From Chloroflexota bacterium (lineage in GTDB: Bacteria > Chloroflexota > Dehalococcoidia > SM23-28-2 > RBG-16-64-32): DNA of 41,138 nucleotides. Positions 17,170 to 24,954 of this stretch are shown here, in pieces; position 1 is the stretch's first letter; the number at the start of each line of letters is the position of its first letter. The notes below the pieces were generated by a model. It was not told the DNA's origin. It searched no databases and worked only from the letters and a program-made list of their open reading frames with translations. The position numbers were made by a program, and so were the translations under genes. The stretch is from assembly GCA_022561095.1 (NCBI GenBank), contig JADFRV010000002.1:1-41138 (forward strand), read 5' to 3'.

Positions 17170-18348
17170 GTGATAGATACGGACGCAGCGAAGCAGCGGG
17201 CGAGGGAGGGCGTCACCGCCGCGGCCGACAAGCTCATCGAGGTCAGCCGCCAAATCCACTCCAACCCGGAGCTTGCGATGGAGGAGCGGCAAGCGGCCGC
17301 TCTGCTGATCGACCGGCTGGAGGAGCACGGCTTTCAGGTGGAGCGCGGCGCCAGCGGCCTGGAGACGGCGTTCCTAGCCAGTTGGGGCGAGGGGCCGGTG
17401 GTTATCGCCTATCTGTGTGAGTACGATGCCCTGCCCGGGATCGGGCACGCCTGCGGGCACAACCTCATCGCCACCGCGGGGTTGGGGGCCGCTTACGGCC
17501 TCAAGGCCGCGCTTTCACCCAGCCAGGTTCGCCTCCTCGTAGTCGGCACGCCGGCGGAGGAGAACATCGGCGGCAAGGCTATCATGCTGGAGCGCGGCGC
17601 CTTCGAGGGCGTGGACGTGGCGCTGATGGCTCATCCTTCGCCCGTGGACGTGGATATGCCTCCCATGTACGGTGTGCAGGAGGTGGATGTTGTGTACACG
17701 GGACAATCGGCGCACGCCTCCTTCGCGCCTGAGATGGGGGTGAACGCCCTGGACGGCCTGGTCCTCGCCTACCAGGGCATCGCCCAGTTGCGGCAGCATA
17801 TCCGGCGCGACGCACGCATCCACGGGATCATCACAGACGGCGGCTCCGCGCCCAACGTGGTGCCGGACCGGGCGGCCGGGACGTTCTACGTGCGGGCGCT
17901 GCGGCCCGCCTACCTGGAGGAGCTTAAGGGCCGAGTGGAGCGCTGCTTCGAGGCTGGGGCGGCCGCCTCCGGGGCTACGGTGGAAATCGACTGGAAGCCC
18001 TGGCCCTACGCGCCGATGCGCAACAACACGTCGCTCGCCGCCGCCTACCGCGCCAACGCCGAGTCGCTGGGGCGCACCTTCATCGATGTGCGGCTGGACT
18101 CTACCGGCAGCTCGGATATGGGGAACGTGAGCCAGGCGCTCCCCTCTATCCACCCGATGTTCGGCATCGGGGCGATGGCGTTCAACCACACGCCGGCGTT
18201 CACGGAGGTGTGCGCCACGGACGCGGCGCACGCTGCGATGGTGCAGGTGGCGCAGGCGCTGGCGATGACCGGCGTCGATGTGGCGCTGGAGCCGGACCTG
18301 CTCCAGCGGGCCAAGGAAGAGTTCGCGTCCGGCAGGGGAAGTCCTTAG
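17170..18348 (+). CDS. M20 family metallo-amidohydrolase
   Basis: 392 residues from GTG 17170, which has GGAG upstream; the frame is open further upstream but runs into the small membrane gene. Family motifs: RQIHSNPEL at the N-terminus, EYDALPGIGHACGHN (metal-binding Asp/His), PAEENIGGK (catalytic Glu) and a C-terminal FNHTPAF with the last His ligand. The arrangement is that of peptidase M20D amidohydrolases such as aminobenzoyl-glutamate or N-acyl amino acid hydrolases. The lid/dimerisation domain starts near GQSAHASFAPEMG. Confidence 0.92.
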   Translation: MIDTDAAKQRAREGVTAAADKLIEVSRQIHSNPELAMEERQAAALLIDRLEEHGFQVERGASGLETAFLASWGEGPVVIAYLCEYDALPGIGHACGHNLIATAGLGAAYGLKAALSPSQVRLLVVGTPAEENIGGKAIMLERGAFEGVDVALMAHPSPVDVDMPPMYGVQEVDVVYTGQSAHASFAPEMGVNALDGLVLAYQGIAQLRQHIRRDARIHGIITDGGSAPNVVPDRAAGTFYVRALRPAYLEELKGRVERCFEAGAAASGATVEIDWKPWPYAPMRNNTSLAAAYRANAESLGRTFIDVRLDSTGSSDMGNVSQALPSIHPMFGIGAMAFNHTPAFTEVCATDAAHAAMVQVAQALAMTGVDVALEPDLLQRAKEEFASGRGSP

Positions 18349-18424
18349 GATCACTCAGCCTGTCGAAGGATGAGCGGGTCGTAGGGCCGATGGCGCGGGC
18401 GACCTGAAGGTCGACCCTACGGGG
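18349..18424. repeat. Intergenic palindromic repeats
   Basis: Two short dispersed-type repeats side by side. The first, GATCACTCAGCCTGTCGAAGG, is the reverse complement of the widely seen CCTTCGACAGGCTGAG element. The second, from about 18381, is bounded by CGTAGGG and CCCTACG with GGCGACCTGAAGGTCGACC inside, an inverted repeat able to fold. They fill the space between the convergent M20 and alcohol dehydrogenase genes and could also terminate transcription. Confidence 0.6.
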
Positions 18425-18434
18425 TAACTACGGC

Positions 18435-19550
18435 TTACGGTGTGACCACGGCCCGCGAGATCGCCGTCTGCTTCCCCTCCCACTCGGCCTGCTGGAACGC
18501 CTCGTCGATCTGGTCCAGGGGGAACTTGTGGGACACTACGTTGGCCAGGGGGAAGCGGTCCTTGTTGCGGCTGAGGAAGTCCAGCGCCACCGGCAGGATC
18601 CAGGGGTCGTACATGTTGACGGAGATGATGTCCTTGTTGCCCCAGACCAGTTGGGAGGGATCGATCGCCACGGTCTGGCCCAGGCTGATGTTACCAACCT
18701 CCAGGTAGGTTCCGCCGGAGCGCAACATCTGAATCCCCTCCGGGATGACGGCGGGTAGGCCGACGAACTCGGCGACGAGGTCGGCGCCACGGCCGCCGGT
18801 GAGGGACATCACCTTGGATGTCCGATCCATCGGGGCTTTCGCCTCGTTGAGGTCGATCACCTCGTCGGCGCCGCAGGCCTTGGCTAGCTTGAGCCGCTCA
18901 GGCACACCATCGATGACGATGATCATGCCCGCGCCCATGGCGCTGGCCACGGCCGTGGCGTTGATACCGAGGCCGCCGGCGCCCTGGATGACCAGCGTGT
19001 CGCCCATCTTCAGGCCGGCCTTCTGGAGGCCGTAGATCACCTCGGAGAGGGCGCAGTTGACGGTTGTGACCATCTCGTCGGGCAGATCGTCCGGGACCTT
19101 GAACACGAAGGCGGCGGTCTTCATGTAGAAGTACTCGGCGTAGGCGCCGGTGAAGTGGGGAGCGTTGTCTGAGATGGGTGGCGGTGGGTACTTTATCTGG
19201 CAGGCCGCGAACTCGCCGCGCAGGCACTGGTAGCAGCGACGGCAGGGGAAGAAGTACGGGTAGACGATGCGGTCTCCCTCCTTCAGCGGCCGGCCCTGCG
19301 AATCCGTCGTGACGTTGGAGCCCAGCTTGTGTACGTAGCCGGTCATCTCATGGCCGAGGATGCGGGGGCCGGGCCCCATCATGGCGATACGGATATCGCC
19401 CCGCCAGACGTGCAGGTCGGAGCCGCAGATGCCGGCGGAGGTGACGCGGACGACGATGGCGTCCGGGTCGGGGTCGGGCACGGGATACTCCCGTATCTCG
19501 AACTCCTTGCCTGTGTCGAAGAAGACGGCTGCTTTGCCGGTCTCAGACAT
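18435..19550 (-). CDS. Zinc-dependent alcohol dehydrogenase family protein (MDR)
   Basis: 371 residues. Catalytic zinc ligands Cys42 (GICGSDLHVW) and His66-Glu67 (GHEMTG), four structural zinc cysteines at 103, 106, 109 and 117, and the NAD-binding GAGGLG at 190-195 are all present, so the enzyme looks intact. The motifs are those of threonine/sorbitol-dehydrogenase-type MDR enzymes; the substrate is unknown. The ATG follows AGGAGGCATC on the minus strand. Confidence 0.93.
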   Translation of the reverse strand: MSETGKAAVFFDTGKEFEIREYPVPDPDPDAIVVRVTSAGICGSDLHVWRGDIRIAMMGPGPRILGHEMTGYVHKLGSNVTTDSQGRPLKEGDRIVYPYFFPCRRCYQCLRGEFAACQIKYPPPPISDNAPHFTGAYAEYFYMKTAAFVFKVPDDLPDEMVTTVNCALSEVIYGLQKAGLKMGDTLVIQGAGGLGINATAVASAMGAGMIIVIDGVPERLKLAKACGADEVIDLNEAKAPMDRTSKVMSLTGGRGADLVAEFVGLPAVIPEGIQMLRSGGTYLEVGNISLGQTVAIDPSQLVWGNKDIISVNMYDPWILPVALDFLSRNKDRFPLANVVSHKFPLDQIDEAFQQAEWEGKQTAISRAVVTP

Positions 19551-19677
19551 GATGCCTCCTTGCAGGGATACCTAAGCGCGCGCTAAGTATCGGCACTGAC
19601 CGCATCCCCTGTCAACTACGTTCTGCTGCCGGATAGGGGTTTGAGATGGCTGCGGCGGGCCACAGAATGGGGTTGCG

Positions 19678-20751
19678 ATGACGGTCACTCTCTCCGGCAA
19701 GTGGGTCTGGATATGGAACTGGCGTCGCTGCGACGGCGGCGATCCGGCGAAGGTCGCCGCCAGGCTGCGGGACGCGGGCTGTCGCGGCGCCCTGGTGAAG
19801 GCCCACGACGGCCCCCGCTGGTTCGATCAGGGCCGCCCCTGGCGGGAGATCGCTTCCGCTCTCAGGGCGGAGGGCCTCGCCGTCGGCGGCTGGGCTTACC
19901 TTTATGGCCGTGACGCTGCCGGCGAGGCGCGCCTGGTGGCGGAGACGGTCTCTTACGGCCGCGCCGACCTGTTCGTCCTCGACGTGGAGACGGAGTTCGA
20001 GGGCCGGCCAGAGGCGGCGGAAGAGCTCTGCCGTCGCGTCCGCGAGGGCGTAGGCGCAGAGTTCCCGCTCTATTACAGCAGCTTCGCCATCGCCCGCTAT
20101 CACCGCTCCTTCCCCTTCGAGGTGTTCGAGCGCTACTGCCGGGGCGCGGCGCCGCAGGTCTACTGGAACGCCTTCCGCTGGCCCGTCCAGCAGGCCGTCA
20201 ACTGGACCTACGAGGACTACAAGGCGTTGGGAGTGGCGCCGGAGCGCATGTTCCCGGTGGCGGGGCTGTACTCCGATCCGAATCGGAGCGGCGTATCTTA
20301 CCCGGCCGCCGCCGAGGTTGAGGCTTTCGCAGCCGAGGCGGCGGGGAGGGGTTCGCAGGGGGTCAGCTTCTGGTCCTACGAGCACATGAGCGAGGAGATG
20401 TGGGCGGCGGTTCGGGCCGCGCCGGCCGCTGGGCGGGAAGCCCCAGAACAGGAGGTAGAGATGTCCAGTTTGGAGTTCCAGCAGCTCAGCGGCGCCCACG
20501 CTGCCCTGGCGGGCCGCGTGGCCAGCCTGGAGGCGGATGTTGCCGTTCTAAAGACCAGTGGGGCCAAAGCCCCAAAACGCACCCGCAGGCAGGCGCGCAC
20601 CTACACCGTCCGCTCCGGCGATACTCTGTCCGCCATCGCGGCCGGTCTCGGCATAGGCGACTGGCGGCCCCTGTACGAGGCTAATAGGAAGCTGATCGGC
20701 CCAGACCCGGACCTGATCCAGCCGGGACAGGTGCTGACCATCCCAGCATAA
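19678..20751 (+). CDS. Glycoside-hydrolase-like TIM-barrel protein with C-terminal LysM domain
   Basis: 357 residues. Residues 1-240 resemble a TIM-barrel glycosidase or lysozyme-like fold (WVWIWNWRRC, GALVKAHDGPRWFDQG, GGWAYLYGRDAAGEARLV, LFVLDVETEFEGR with acidic residues at a strand end, FPLYYSSFAIARYH). Then comes a short coiled linker (about 265-295) and a single LysM (TYTVRSGDTLSAIAAGLGIG to PGQVLTIPA) at about 309-357. LysM binds peptidoglycan or chitin-like glycans. No signal peptide is visible, which is odd for a wall-directed protein. Function as a glycan hydrolase is inference. Confidence 0.65.
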   Translation: MTVTLSGKWVWIWNWRRCDGGDPAKVAARLRDAGCRGALVKAHDGPRWFDQGRPWREIASALRAEGLAVGGWAYLYGRDAAGEARLVAETVSYGRADLFVLDVETEFEGRPEAAEELCRRVREGVGAEFPLYYSSFAIARYHRSFPFEVFERYCRGAAPQVYWNAFRWPVQQAVNWTYEDYKALGVAPERMFPVAGLYSDPNRSGVSYPAAAEVEAFAAEAAGRGSQGVSFWSYEHMSEEMWAAVRAAPAAGREAPEQEVEMSSLEFQQLSGAHAALAGRVASLEADVAVLKTSGAKAPKRTRRQARTYTVRSGDTLSAIAAGLGIGDWRPLYEANRKLIGPDPDLIQPGQVLTIPA

Positions 20752-20830
20752 GCGAAGCGCCACGGCGGCGATTTCGGGTTCAGCCGCATTATCGCTTCCT
20801 CTCGGGGTGGGCCATACGGAACACGGCCTC

Positions 20831-20836
20831 TATAAT
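20831..20836 (+). promoter_or_regulatory. -10 hexamer (TATAAT) upstream of the geranylgeranyl-reductase-like gene
   Basis: A perfect TATAAT giving +1 near 20843, immediately before a GTG that opens a short frame (20844-20876), and about 47 nt before the main start. Confidence 0.45.
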
Positions 20837-20843
20837 AGGCGCC

Positions 20844-20876
20844 GTGGTCTTACGTTGGCTACACTTGCCCAAGTAG
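20844..20876 (+). CDS. Possible 10-residue leader peptide ORF
   Basis: GTG at 20844 sits at the expected transcript start and opens VVLRWLHLPK followed by TAG, which ends at the AGGAGG ribosome site of the next gene. The arrangement repeats that at 8004. With only ten codons the evidence is positional. Confidence 0.2.
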   Translation: MVLRWLHLPK

Positions 20877-20889
20877 AGGAGGCCTTGCT

Positions 20890-22110
20890 ACGAGGTACGA
20901 CTACGATGTCGCGGTAGTCGGCGCCGGGCCGGCTGGGTCCCGCTCAGCGCGGAACCTGGCGAAGGCCGGCCTGCGGGTCGCGCTCCTGGAGGAGCACCGG
21001 CGCATCGGCGTGCCGTCCCACTGCTCCGGGCTGATCAGCCCGCGCACGCTGGAAGAGGCGGGCGTCGGGGAGCAGATAGTGGCCAACCGCGTAACCGGCG
21101 CCTACATCCACACCGCCGGCGGCGGCGTTCTGGCGTTAGGCGGCGGCGAGACCCGCGCTCTGGTGATAGACCGCGTGCGTTTGGATGAGCTGCTCTGCGA
21201 GCAGGCCCAGACCGACGGCGCCGAGCTTCTAAGGGCGCGGATGGTGCAGGCCGAGCGGGAGAACGGGGGCGTTCGCCTCCACTGCCAGCGCGACGGCCGC
21301 GACCTCCAACTCACCGCCCGGCTGGTGCTGGGCGCGGACGGCGCCCACTCTCGTGTGGCCCGCACGTTGGGGCTGGCGGCGCCCCGTGAGCGAGTCTACG
21401 GCCTCGGCATAGAGGGTCGTCTGACGGTGCCCCGAGAGGAGTTTGTGCACGTGTTCGTCGGCCATCGCCTGGCTCCCAGCTGGTTCGGCTGGATCATCCC
21501 TACCGGCGGCGATGGTGTGCGTGTAGGCATCGGCTGCGACGCTTCGGACAAACCGATCTACTGCTACAGGCGGCTCGCGGACGCCTTTCCGCGCCTGTTC
21601 CGGGGCATGGAGGTGTGCCGCATGTACGGCGGCACCATCCCCCTGGGCTTCGCCCCCCGCAGCTACGCCGATAACGTTCTCCTGGTGGGGGACGCCGCCG
21701 GTCAGGTGAAGCCGTTCTCCGGCGGCGGCATCTACACCGGCCTGGTGGCCGGCCGCCACGCCGCGGCGGCCGCGGTGGCCGCCCTGGCCGCCGACGATAC
21801 TACCGCAGCCGGCCTGCGCGGCTACGAACGGGCCTGGAAGTCCGAGATCGGCCGAGAGCTGACCCGAAGCTCGCGCATCCGCCGCTTCGGACTCGGTCTC
21901 AGCGATAGTGATGTCGACCGCCTGGTAGCCGCTCTTGGGCATGAGGCGCTCCAACCGCTCATAGACCGACACGCCGATATCGATTACCCCTCGCGGGTGA
22001 TCCTGCGCCTGGCGCACAGCCTGCCTGCGCTGTGGCCGCTGGTGCGGCTATCGCTCCGCCGTCCGCTCGCTTCTCTGCAAATGCTGCGGGCGCTTCTCCC
22101 CGGCGGCTAG
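20890..22110 (+). CDS. Geranylgeranyl reductase family FAD-dependent oxidoreductase with apparent ACG start
   Basis: 406 residues when read from ACG at 20890. The frame upstream of GTG 21010 clearly encodes the FAD-binding fold (YDYDVAVVGAGPAGSRSARN), which a start at 21010 would delete. No ATG, GTG or TTG lies in frame between the stop at 20836 and 20908, but GAGGAGG (20876-20882) is 7 nt before the ACG. Later motifs: PSHCSGLIS (cysteine loop of the family), VLGADGAHSRVAR and LLVGDAAGQVKPFSGGGIYTG. Family members reduce isoprenoid double bonds of lipids or quinones. The substrate is not known. Confidence 0.85.
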   Translation, partial: TRYDYDVAVVGAGPAGSRSARNLAKAGLRVALLEEHRRIGVPSHCSGLISPRTLEEAGVGEQIVANRVTGAYIHTAGGGVLALGGGETRALVIDRVRLDELLCEQAQTDGAELLRARMVQAERENGGVRLHCQRDGRDLQLTARLVLGADGAHSRVARTLGLAAPRERVYGLGIEGRLTVPREEFVHVFVGHRLAPSWFGWIIPTGGDGVRVGIGCDASDKPIYCYRRLADAFPRLFRGMEVCRMYGGTIPLGFAPRSYADNVLLVGDAAGQVKPFSGGGIYTGLVAGRHAAAAAVAALAADDTTAAGLRGYERAWKSEIGRELTRSSRIRRFGLGLSDSDVDRLVAALGHEALQPLIDRHADIDYPSRVILRLAHSLPALWPLVRLSLRRPLASLQMLRALLPGG

Positions 22111-22150
22111 GGCAGGCTTCACCCGCCTTAACCCAGTTAGGGCAGCGTGC

Positions 22151-22156
22151 TATAAT
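22151..22156 (+). promoter_or_regulatory. -10 hexamer (TATAAT) of the RDD-protein operon
   Basis: A perfect TATAAT ending 6 bp before a TTG (22162) and 12 bp before the ATG (22168). The predicted +1 near 22163 leaves a leader of 0-5 nt and no Shine-Dalgarno sequence. Confidence 0.5.
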
Positions 22157-22167
22157 CCCGCTTGACA

Positions 22168-22656
22168 ATGGCACCAACCCAACGGGCTGCCACCCACGCC
22201 GCAGGCGGGCAGCTGGCACCCCTTGCTTACGCCGGCCTACAACTCCGCATTGTGGCTTTTATCCTTGACGGAATGGTTCTCATCTCCTTCGGTACGCTGT
22301 TCGCGGCGGGTATTATCGCCTTCTTGGTCATCGAGAGCGACAGCGGCAACCCGTCCGGCACTGCTTTTTGGATTGCCGTCGGCGTCTTCCTGTTTTATGT
22401 CTTCGCCTTTGTGCCTCTGTACCATGTCCTGCTATGGAGCTGGCGGGGGCAGACTGTAGGCAAGATGGCGGTGCGCATTAAGGTGCTCTCCCGCGGCGGC
22501 GGGCGGGTCTCTCTAAGCCGGTCCGCCCTGCGCCTGCTGGGCTACGCGGCTTCGGTGGCGCCGCTGTTCCTGGGCCTCATCATCGCCCTGTTCGACCGCG
22601 AGTGTCGCGCTTTACACGATCACTTGGCGGGGACGGTAGTGGTGGAGGTGCCGTGA
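22168..22656 (+). CDS. RDD family membrane protein
   Basis: 162 residues from ATG 22168 (a TTG two codons earlier is an alternative). RDD signature: Tyr-Ala-Gly-Leu-Gln-Leu-Arg-Ile then three hydrophobic helices (about 27-50, 62-85 and 115-140), the conserved GQTVGKMAVRIKV, and FDRECRALHDHLAGTVVV at the end. The family is of unknown or transport-related role. Its stop overlaps the GTG of the next gene (GTGA), so the two proteins are coupled. Confidence 0.85.
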   Translation: MAPTQRAATHAAGGQLAPLAYAGLQLRIVAFILDGMVLISFGTLFAAGIIAFLVIESDSGNPSGTAFWIAVGVFLFYVFAFVPLYHVLLWSWRGQTVGKMAVRIKVLSRGGGRVSLSRSALRLLGYAASVAPLFLGLIIALFDRECRALHDHLAGTVVVEVP

Positions 22657-23501
22657 CCGCGCCGTCCGCCGATAACGGCTCCACCCTAAAGCCGCTGCTT
22701 CTGGCCGCCTCTCAATGGCTGATCGGCGCTTCCCTGGCGGTGATGCTTACGCTGCTATTCCTGGCCATCACAGCCGTCCAGCTCAGCTCTCAGAGCGTTG
22801 GTGAGCGCATCCTTCGCAGGAGCGTCGCCGTGAGCACCAACATCGATGCGATCCTGCCCGATCTGCAGGTCGCGCTGAAAGAGGAGGCGCGGGTAGGAAA
22901 CGCGGATCAGGTTCGCCTACCCGATTTTCCGATTCCGGTGGACATTCCTCGCGACGAAGCTCTCGTGCTGGAGGGGAGGGCGCTGCGAGAGCGTATTCTG
23001 AATGAGGCGGGGGCCACGCTCTATCGGGAAGGGGTGTCGGCCTGGGCGGACGCGGACGATGACGGGGATCAGAGGATCGAGACGATCTCAGTAGCCGGCG
23101 CATTGAAGCGCGGCCTGGGGTTGATAATGGACGAGAACCATGACCGTATGGTGATCGCGGCGGTCGTGCTGGGCTTCCTTTCAGCGGCGCTGGCCGCGCT
23201 GCTCATGGCATCGGTGCGGTCGTGGGGAAGGCTCATCGCCCTCAGCACGGTGACGATAGCGGCGGCGCTTCCCTTGCTGGCAGCGGCTGTAGGCGTTCGC
23301 TTCGCCTTTCGGACTGCCCAGGAAGAGGCCGACCCGTTCGTCTATGGCCTCCTGGAGTTGGGCGTGGAGGCTATGTGGGTGCCCATACGCAACTACCTGG
23401 CGCTGACGGTGCTGGGCTTTGCCGTGGTGCTGGTTGCGCTGATGTTCATCTGGGCTAGTTCCCGCTGGGCGACCAGCGCCGCTGACACCGCCTCTACGTG
23501 A
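22653..23501 (+). CDS. Four-helix membrane protein of unknown function
   Basis: 282 residues from GTG 22653, overlapping the RDD stop as GTGA with GGTGGAGG upstream. It has an N-terminal helix (about 15-45), an extracytoplasmic region of about 120 residues rich in acidic and Arg residues (DADDDGDQRIET near its end), then three helices in the C-terminal 120 residues. No family was recognised. Coupling with the RDD protein suggests they work together. Its last codons belong to a segment repeated before the tRNA. Confidence 0.7.
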   Translation: MTAPSADNGSTLKPLLLAASQWLIGASLAVMLTLLFLAITAVQLSSQSVGERILRRSVAVSTNIDAILPDLQVALKEEARVGNADQVRLPDFPIPVDIPRDEALVLEGRALRERILNEAGATLYREGVSAWADADDDGDQRIETISVAGALKRGLGLIMDENHDRMVIAAVVLGFLSAALAALLMASVRSWGRLIALSTVTIAAALPLLAAAVGVRFAFRTAQEEADPFVYGLLELGVEAMWVPIRNYLALTVLGFAVVLVALMFIWASSRWATSAADTAST

Positions 23502-23522
23502 TCCTCAGATCGGATACACTGG
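23481..23522 (+). repeat. Copy 1 of a diverged direct repeat flanking the LLM gene
   Basis: This 42-bp stretch, covering the end of the membrane-protein gene, aligns with 24714-24756 (33 of 43 positions with one gap; shared cores CTACGT and ATCGGATAC). Confidence 0.5.
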
Positions 23523-23604
23523 TCGGCGGCGGGCCCTGGGTGGAGCTAAAGGGGCTTTCGGGCTCGCACCGGCAGTTCGAGGTGGGGCGGCGGGAGGAGT
23601 AGCC

Positions 23605-24657
23605 ATGAGGAGGACGATGCGGATATCCATTGCGCTCGGGCTGGTTAGAGAGAACTGGGATGAGGCGACCACTTATGTGGTTGAGGCAGAACGGCTGGGC
23701 GTTGACAGCGTTTGGTCAGCGGAGGCGTGGGGGTATGACGCCGTAACGCCCCTCGCTTATCTAGCCGCGAAGACATCTCGCATCCGCTTGGGCTCCGGAA
23801 TAATGCAGGCCGGCACCCGCACACCGGCGCTGGTCGCGATGACGGCGATGAGCCTCGCATCGCTGTCGGCCGACCGCTTCCTCTTGGGCCTGGGGGTGAG
23901 CGGTCCGCAGGTGATCGAGGGCTGGCATGGCATCCGCTTCGAGCGGCCGCTGCAGAGGATGAGGGAGATCATCGAGATCGTTCGCCTGGCGGCCAGCGGG
24001 GAGCGGCTCCGCTATAAGGGAAAGGTCTACGAGTTGCCTTTGCCCGGCGGTGAAGGCAAGGCGCTTCGCTCCGGGGCGCAGCCGATGCCGCACGTTCCGA
24101 TTTACCTCGCCACGCTGGGCCCGAAGAGCCTTGAGATGACCGGCGAGCTGGCAGATGGCTGGCTCGGGACGTCCTTCATGCCGGAACACGCGGACGTATT
24201 CTTCGACCACATCGGCGCGGGTGCCGCACGTGCCGGCCGTTCGCTCACGGAGATCGATCTCCAGGCGGGTGGTGTTGTCGCATTCTCAGACGATCTCGAC
24301 CATCTGGTTCCTCGCCGCAAGCCCGGCCTCGCCTTCACGCTCGGTGCGATGGGGTCACGGGCGCACAATTTTTACAACGCCGCATTCAGGCGAGCTGGAT
24401 ATGAGGATATCGCCGTCGAGGTCCAGGACCTCTGGCTCGACGGTAGACGGGAGGAGGCGGCGGCTCGCATCCCGGATGAGATGGTTCTTAAGACTAATCT
24501 CCTGGGGACAGACGCGATGGTGAAGGATCGCATCCGCGCCTATCGGGATGCCGGTGTGACCACGCTACGCGTGGATCCCGACGGGGAAGGCTTGCGTGAG
24601 CGCCTGACAACGCTGGGACGCCTCGCGGACCTCGTTCGCACCGTCAACTCGGAGTGA
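23605..24657 (+). CDS. LLM class flavin-dependent oxidoreductase
   Basis: 350 residues (346 if begun at ATG 23617). Both starts have a ribosome site: GGGAGGAG before 23605 and AGGAGG before 23617, the latter giving the usual MRISIALGL start. Luciferase-like monooxygenase fold: ERLGVDSVWSAEAWGYDAVTPLAYLAAKT, RIRLGSGIMQ, RFLLGLGVSGPQV and HVPIYLATLGPKS. Such enzymes use FMN or F420; RTPALVAMTAMSL fits F420-dependent subgroups, but this is not decisive. The gene lies between two copies of a diverged direct repeat. Confidence 0.92.
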   Translation: MRRTMRISIALGLVRENWDEATTYVVEAERLGVDSVWSAEAWGYDAVTPLAYLAAKTSRIRLGSGIMQAGTRTPALVAMTAMSLASLSADRFLLGLGVSGPQVIEGWHGIRFERPLQRMREIIEIVRLAASGERLRYKGKVYELPLPGGEGKALRSGAQPMPHVPIYLATLGPKSLEMTGELADGWLGTSFMPEHADVFFDHIGAGAARAGRSLTEIDLQAGGVVAFSDDLDHLVPRRKPGLAFTLGAMGSRAHNFYNAAFRRAGYEDIAVEVQDLWLDGRREEAAARIPDEMVLKTNLLGTDAMVKDRIRAYRDAGVTTLRVDPDGEGLRERLTTLGRLADLVRTVNSE

Positions 24658-24713
24658 GTCTACTGCTTGTGCCGATGGTCATCTGAGCCGACTCCCGCCA
24701 GGTGACCGGCTCC

Positions 24714-24756
24714 GTTGACACTACCGCTACGTAATCCCTAAAATCGGATACGCTGG
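24714..24756 (+). repeat. Copy 2 of the diverged direct repeat flanking the LLM gene; overlaps the tRNA promoter
   Basis: Aligns with 23481-23522. It contains the TTGACA and TAAAAT boxes proposed as the tRNA-Gly promoter. Confidence 0.5.
24715..24744 (+). promoter_or_regulatory. Sigma70-type promoter of tRNA-Gly
   Basis: TTGACA (24715-24720), an 18-bp spacer and TAAAAT (24739-24744). Predicted +1 is about 28 bp before the mature tRNA 5' end. Confidence 0.6.
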
Positions 24757-24778
24757 GCCCCTGGTGGGTCCGCCCGGA

Positions 24779-24853
24779 GCGGGCGTAGCTCAGTGGTAGA
24801 GCATCTGCTTCCCAAGCAGAGGGCCACGGGTTCGATCCCCGTCGCCCGCTCCA
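24779..24853 (+). tRNA. tRNA-Gly (anticodon CCC)
   Basis: A complete cloverleaf of 75 nt with encoded CCA. Acceptor GCGGGCG pairs with CGCCCGC, discriminator T, then CCA. The anticodon stem CTGC/GCAG holds loop TTCCCAA, giving CCC at 34-36, and the T arm is ACGGG-TTCGATC-CCCGT. CCC reads the GGG codon. Its 3' end is the left member of the 65-nt repeat that recurs at 35.57 kb. Confidence 0.96.
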
Positions 24854-24905
24854 ATAGTAGAAGAGGGGTCGTTTAGATGGTCGTCAAGCGACGACCATCT
24901 GCTTT
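24841..24905 (+). repeat. Left copy of the 65-nt tRNA-3'-end repeat (possible attL)
   Basis: This stretch begins with the last 13 nt of tRNA-Gly (GTCGCCCGCTCCA) and runs through the hairpin at 24875-24900 to CATCTGCTTT. It aligns without gaps to 35573-35637: 12 of 13 in the tRNA end, 20 of 42 in the middle (including GATGGTCG) and 10 of 10 at the right end. Confidence 0.55.
24875..24900. terminator. Perfect 11-bp hairpin downstream of tRNA-Gly
   Basis: AGATGGTCGTC pairs with GACGACCATCT across the loop AAGC, 22 nt after the tRNA CCA. Followed by GCTTT. Probably the tRNA terminator, and possibly also used by the opposing ABC permease gene, whose stop is 55 bp away. Confidence 0.55.
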
Positions 24906-24954
24906 CTAGGCAGAGGGTCGTGATAACATTACTCTGCGCAGGAGTTCCGGACTT

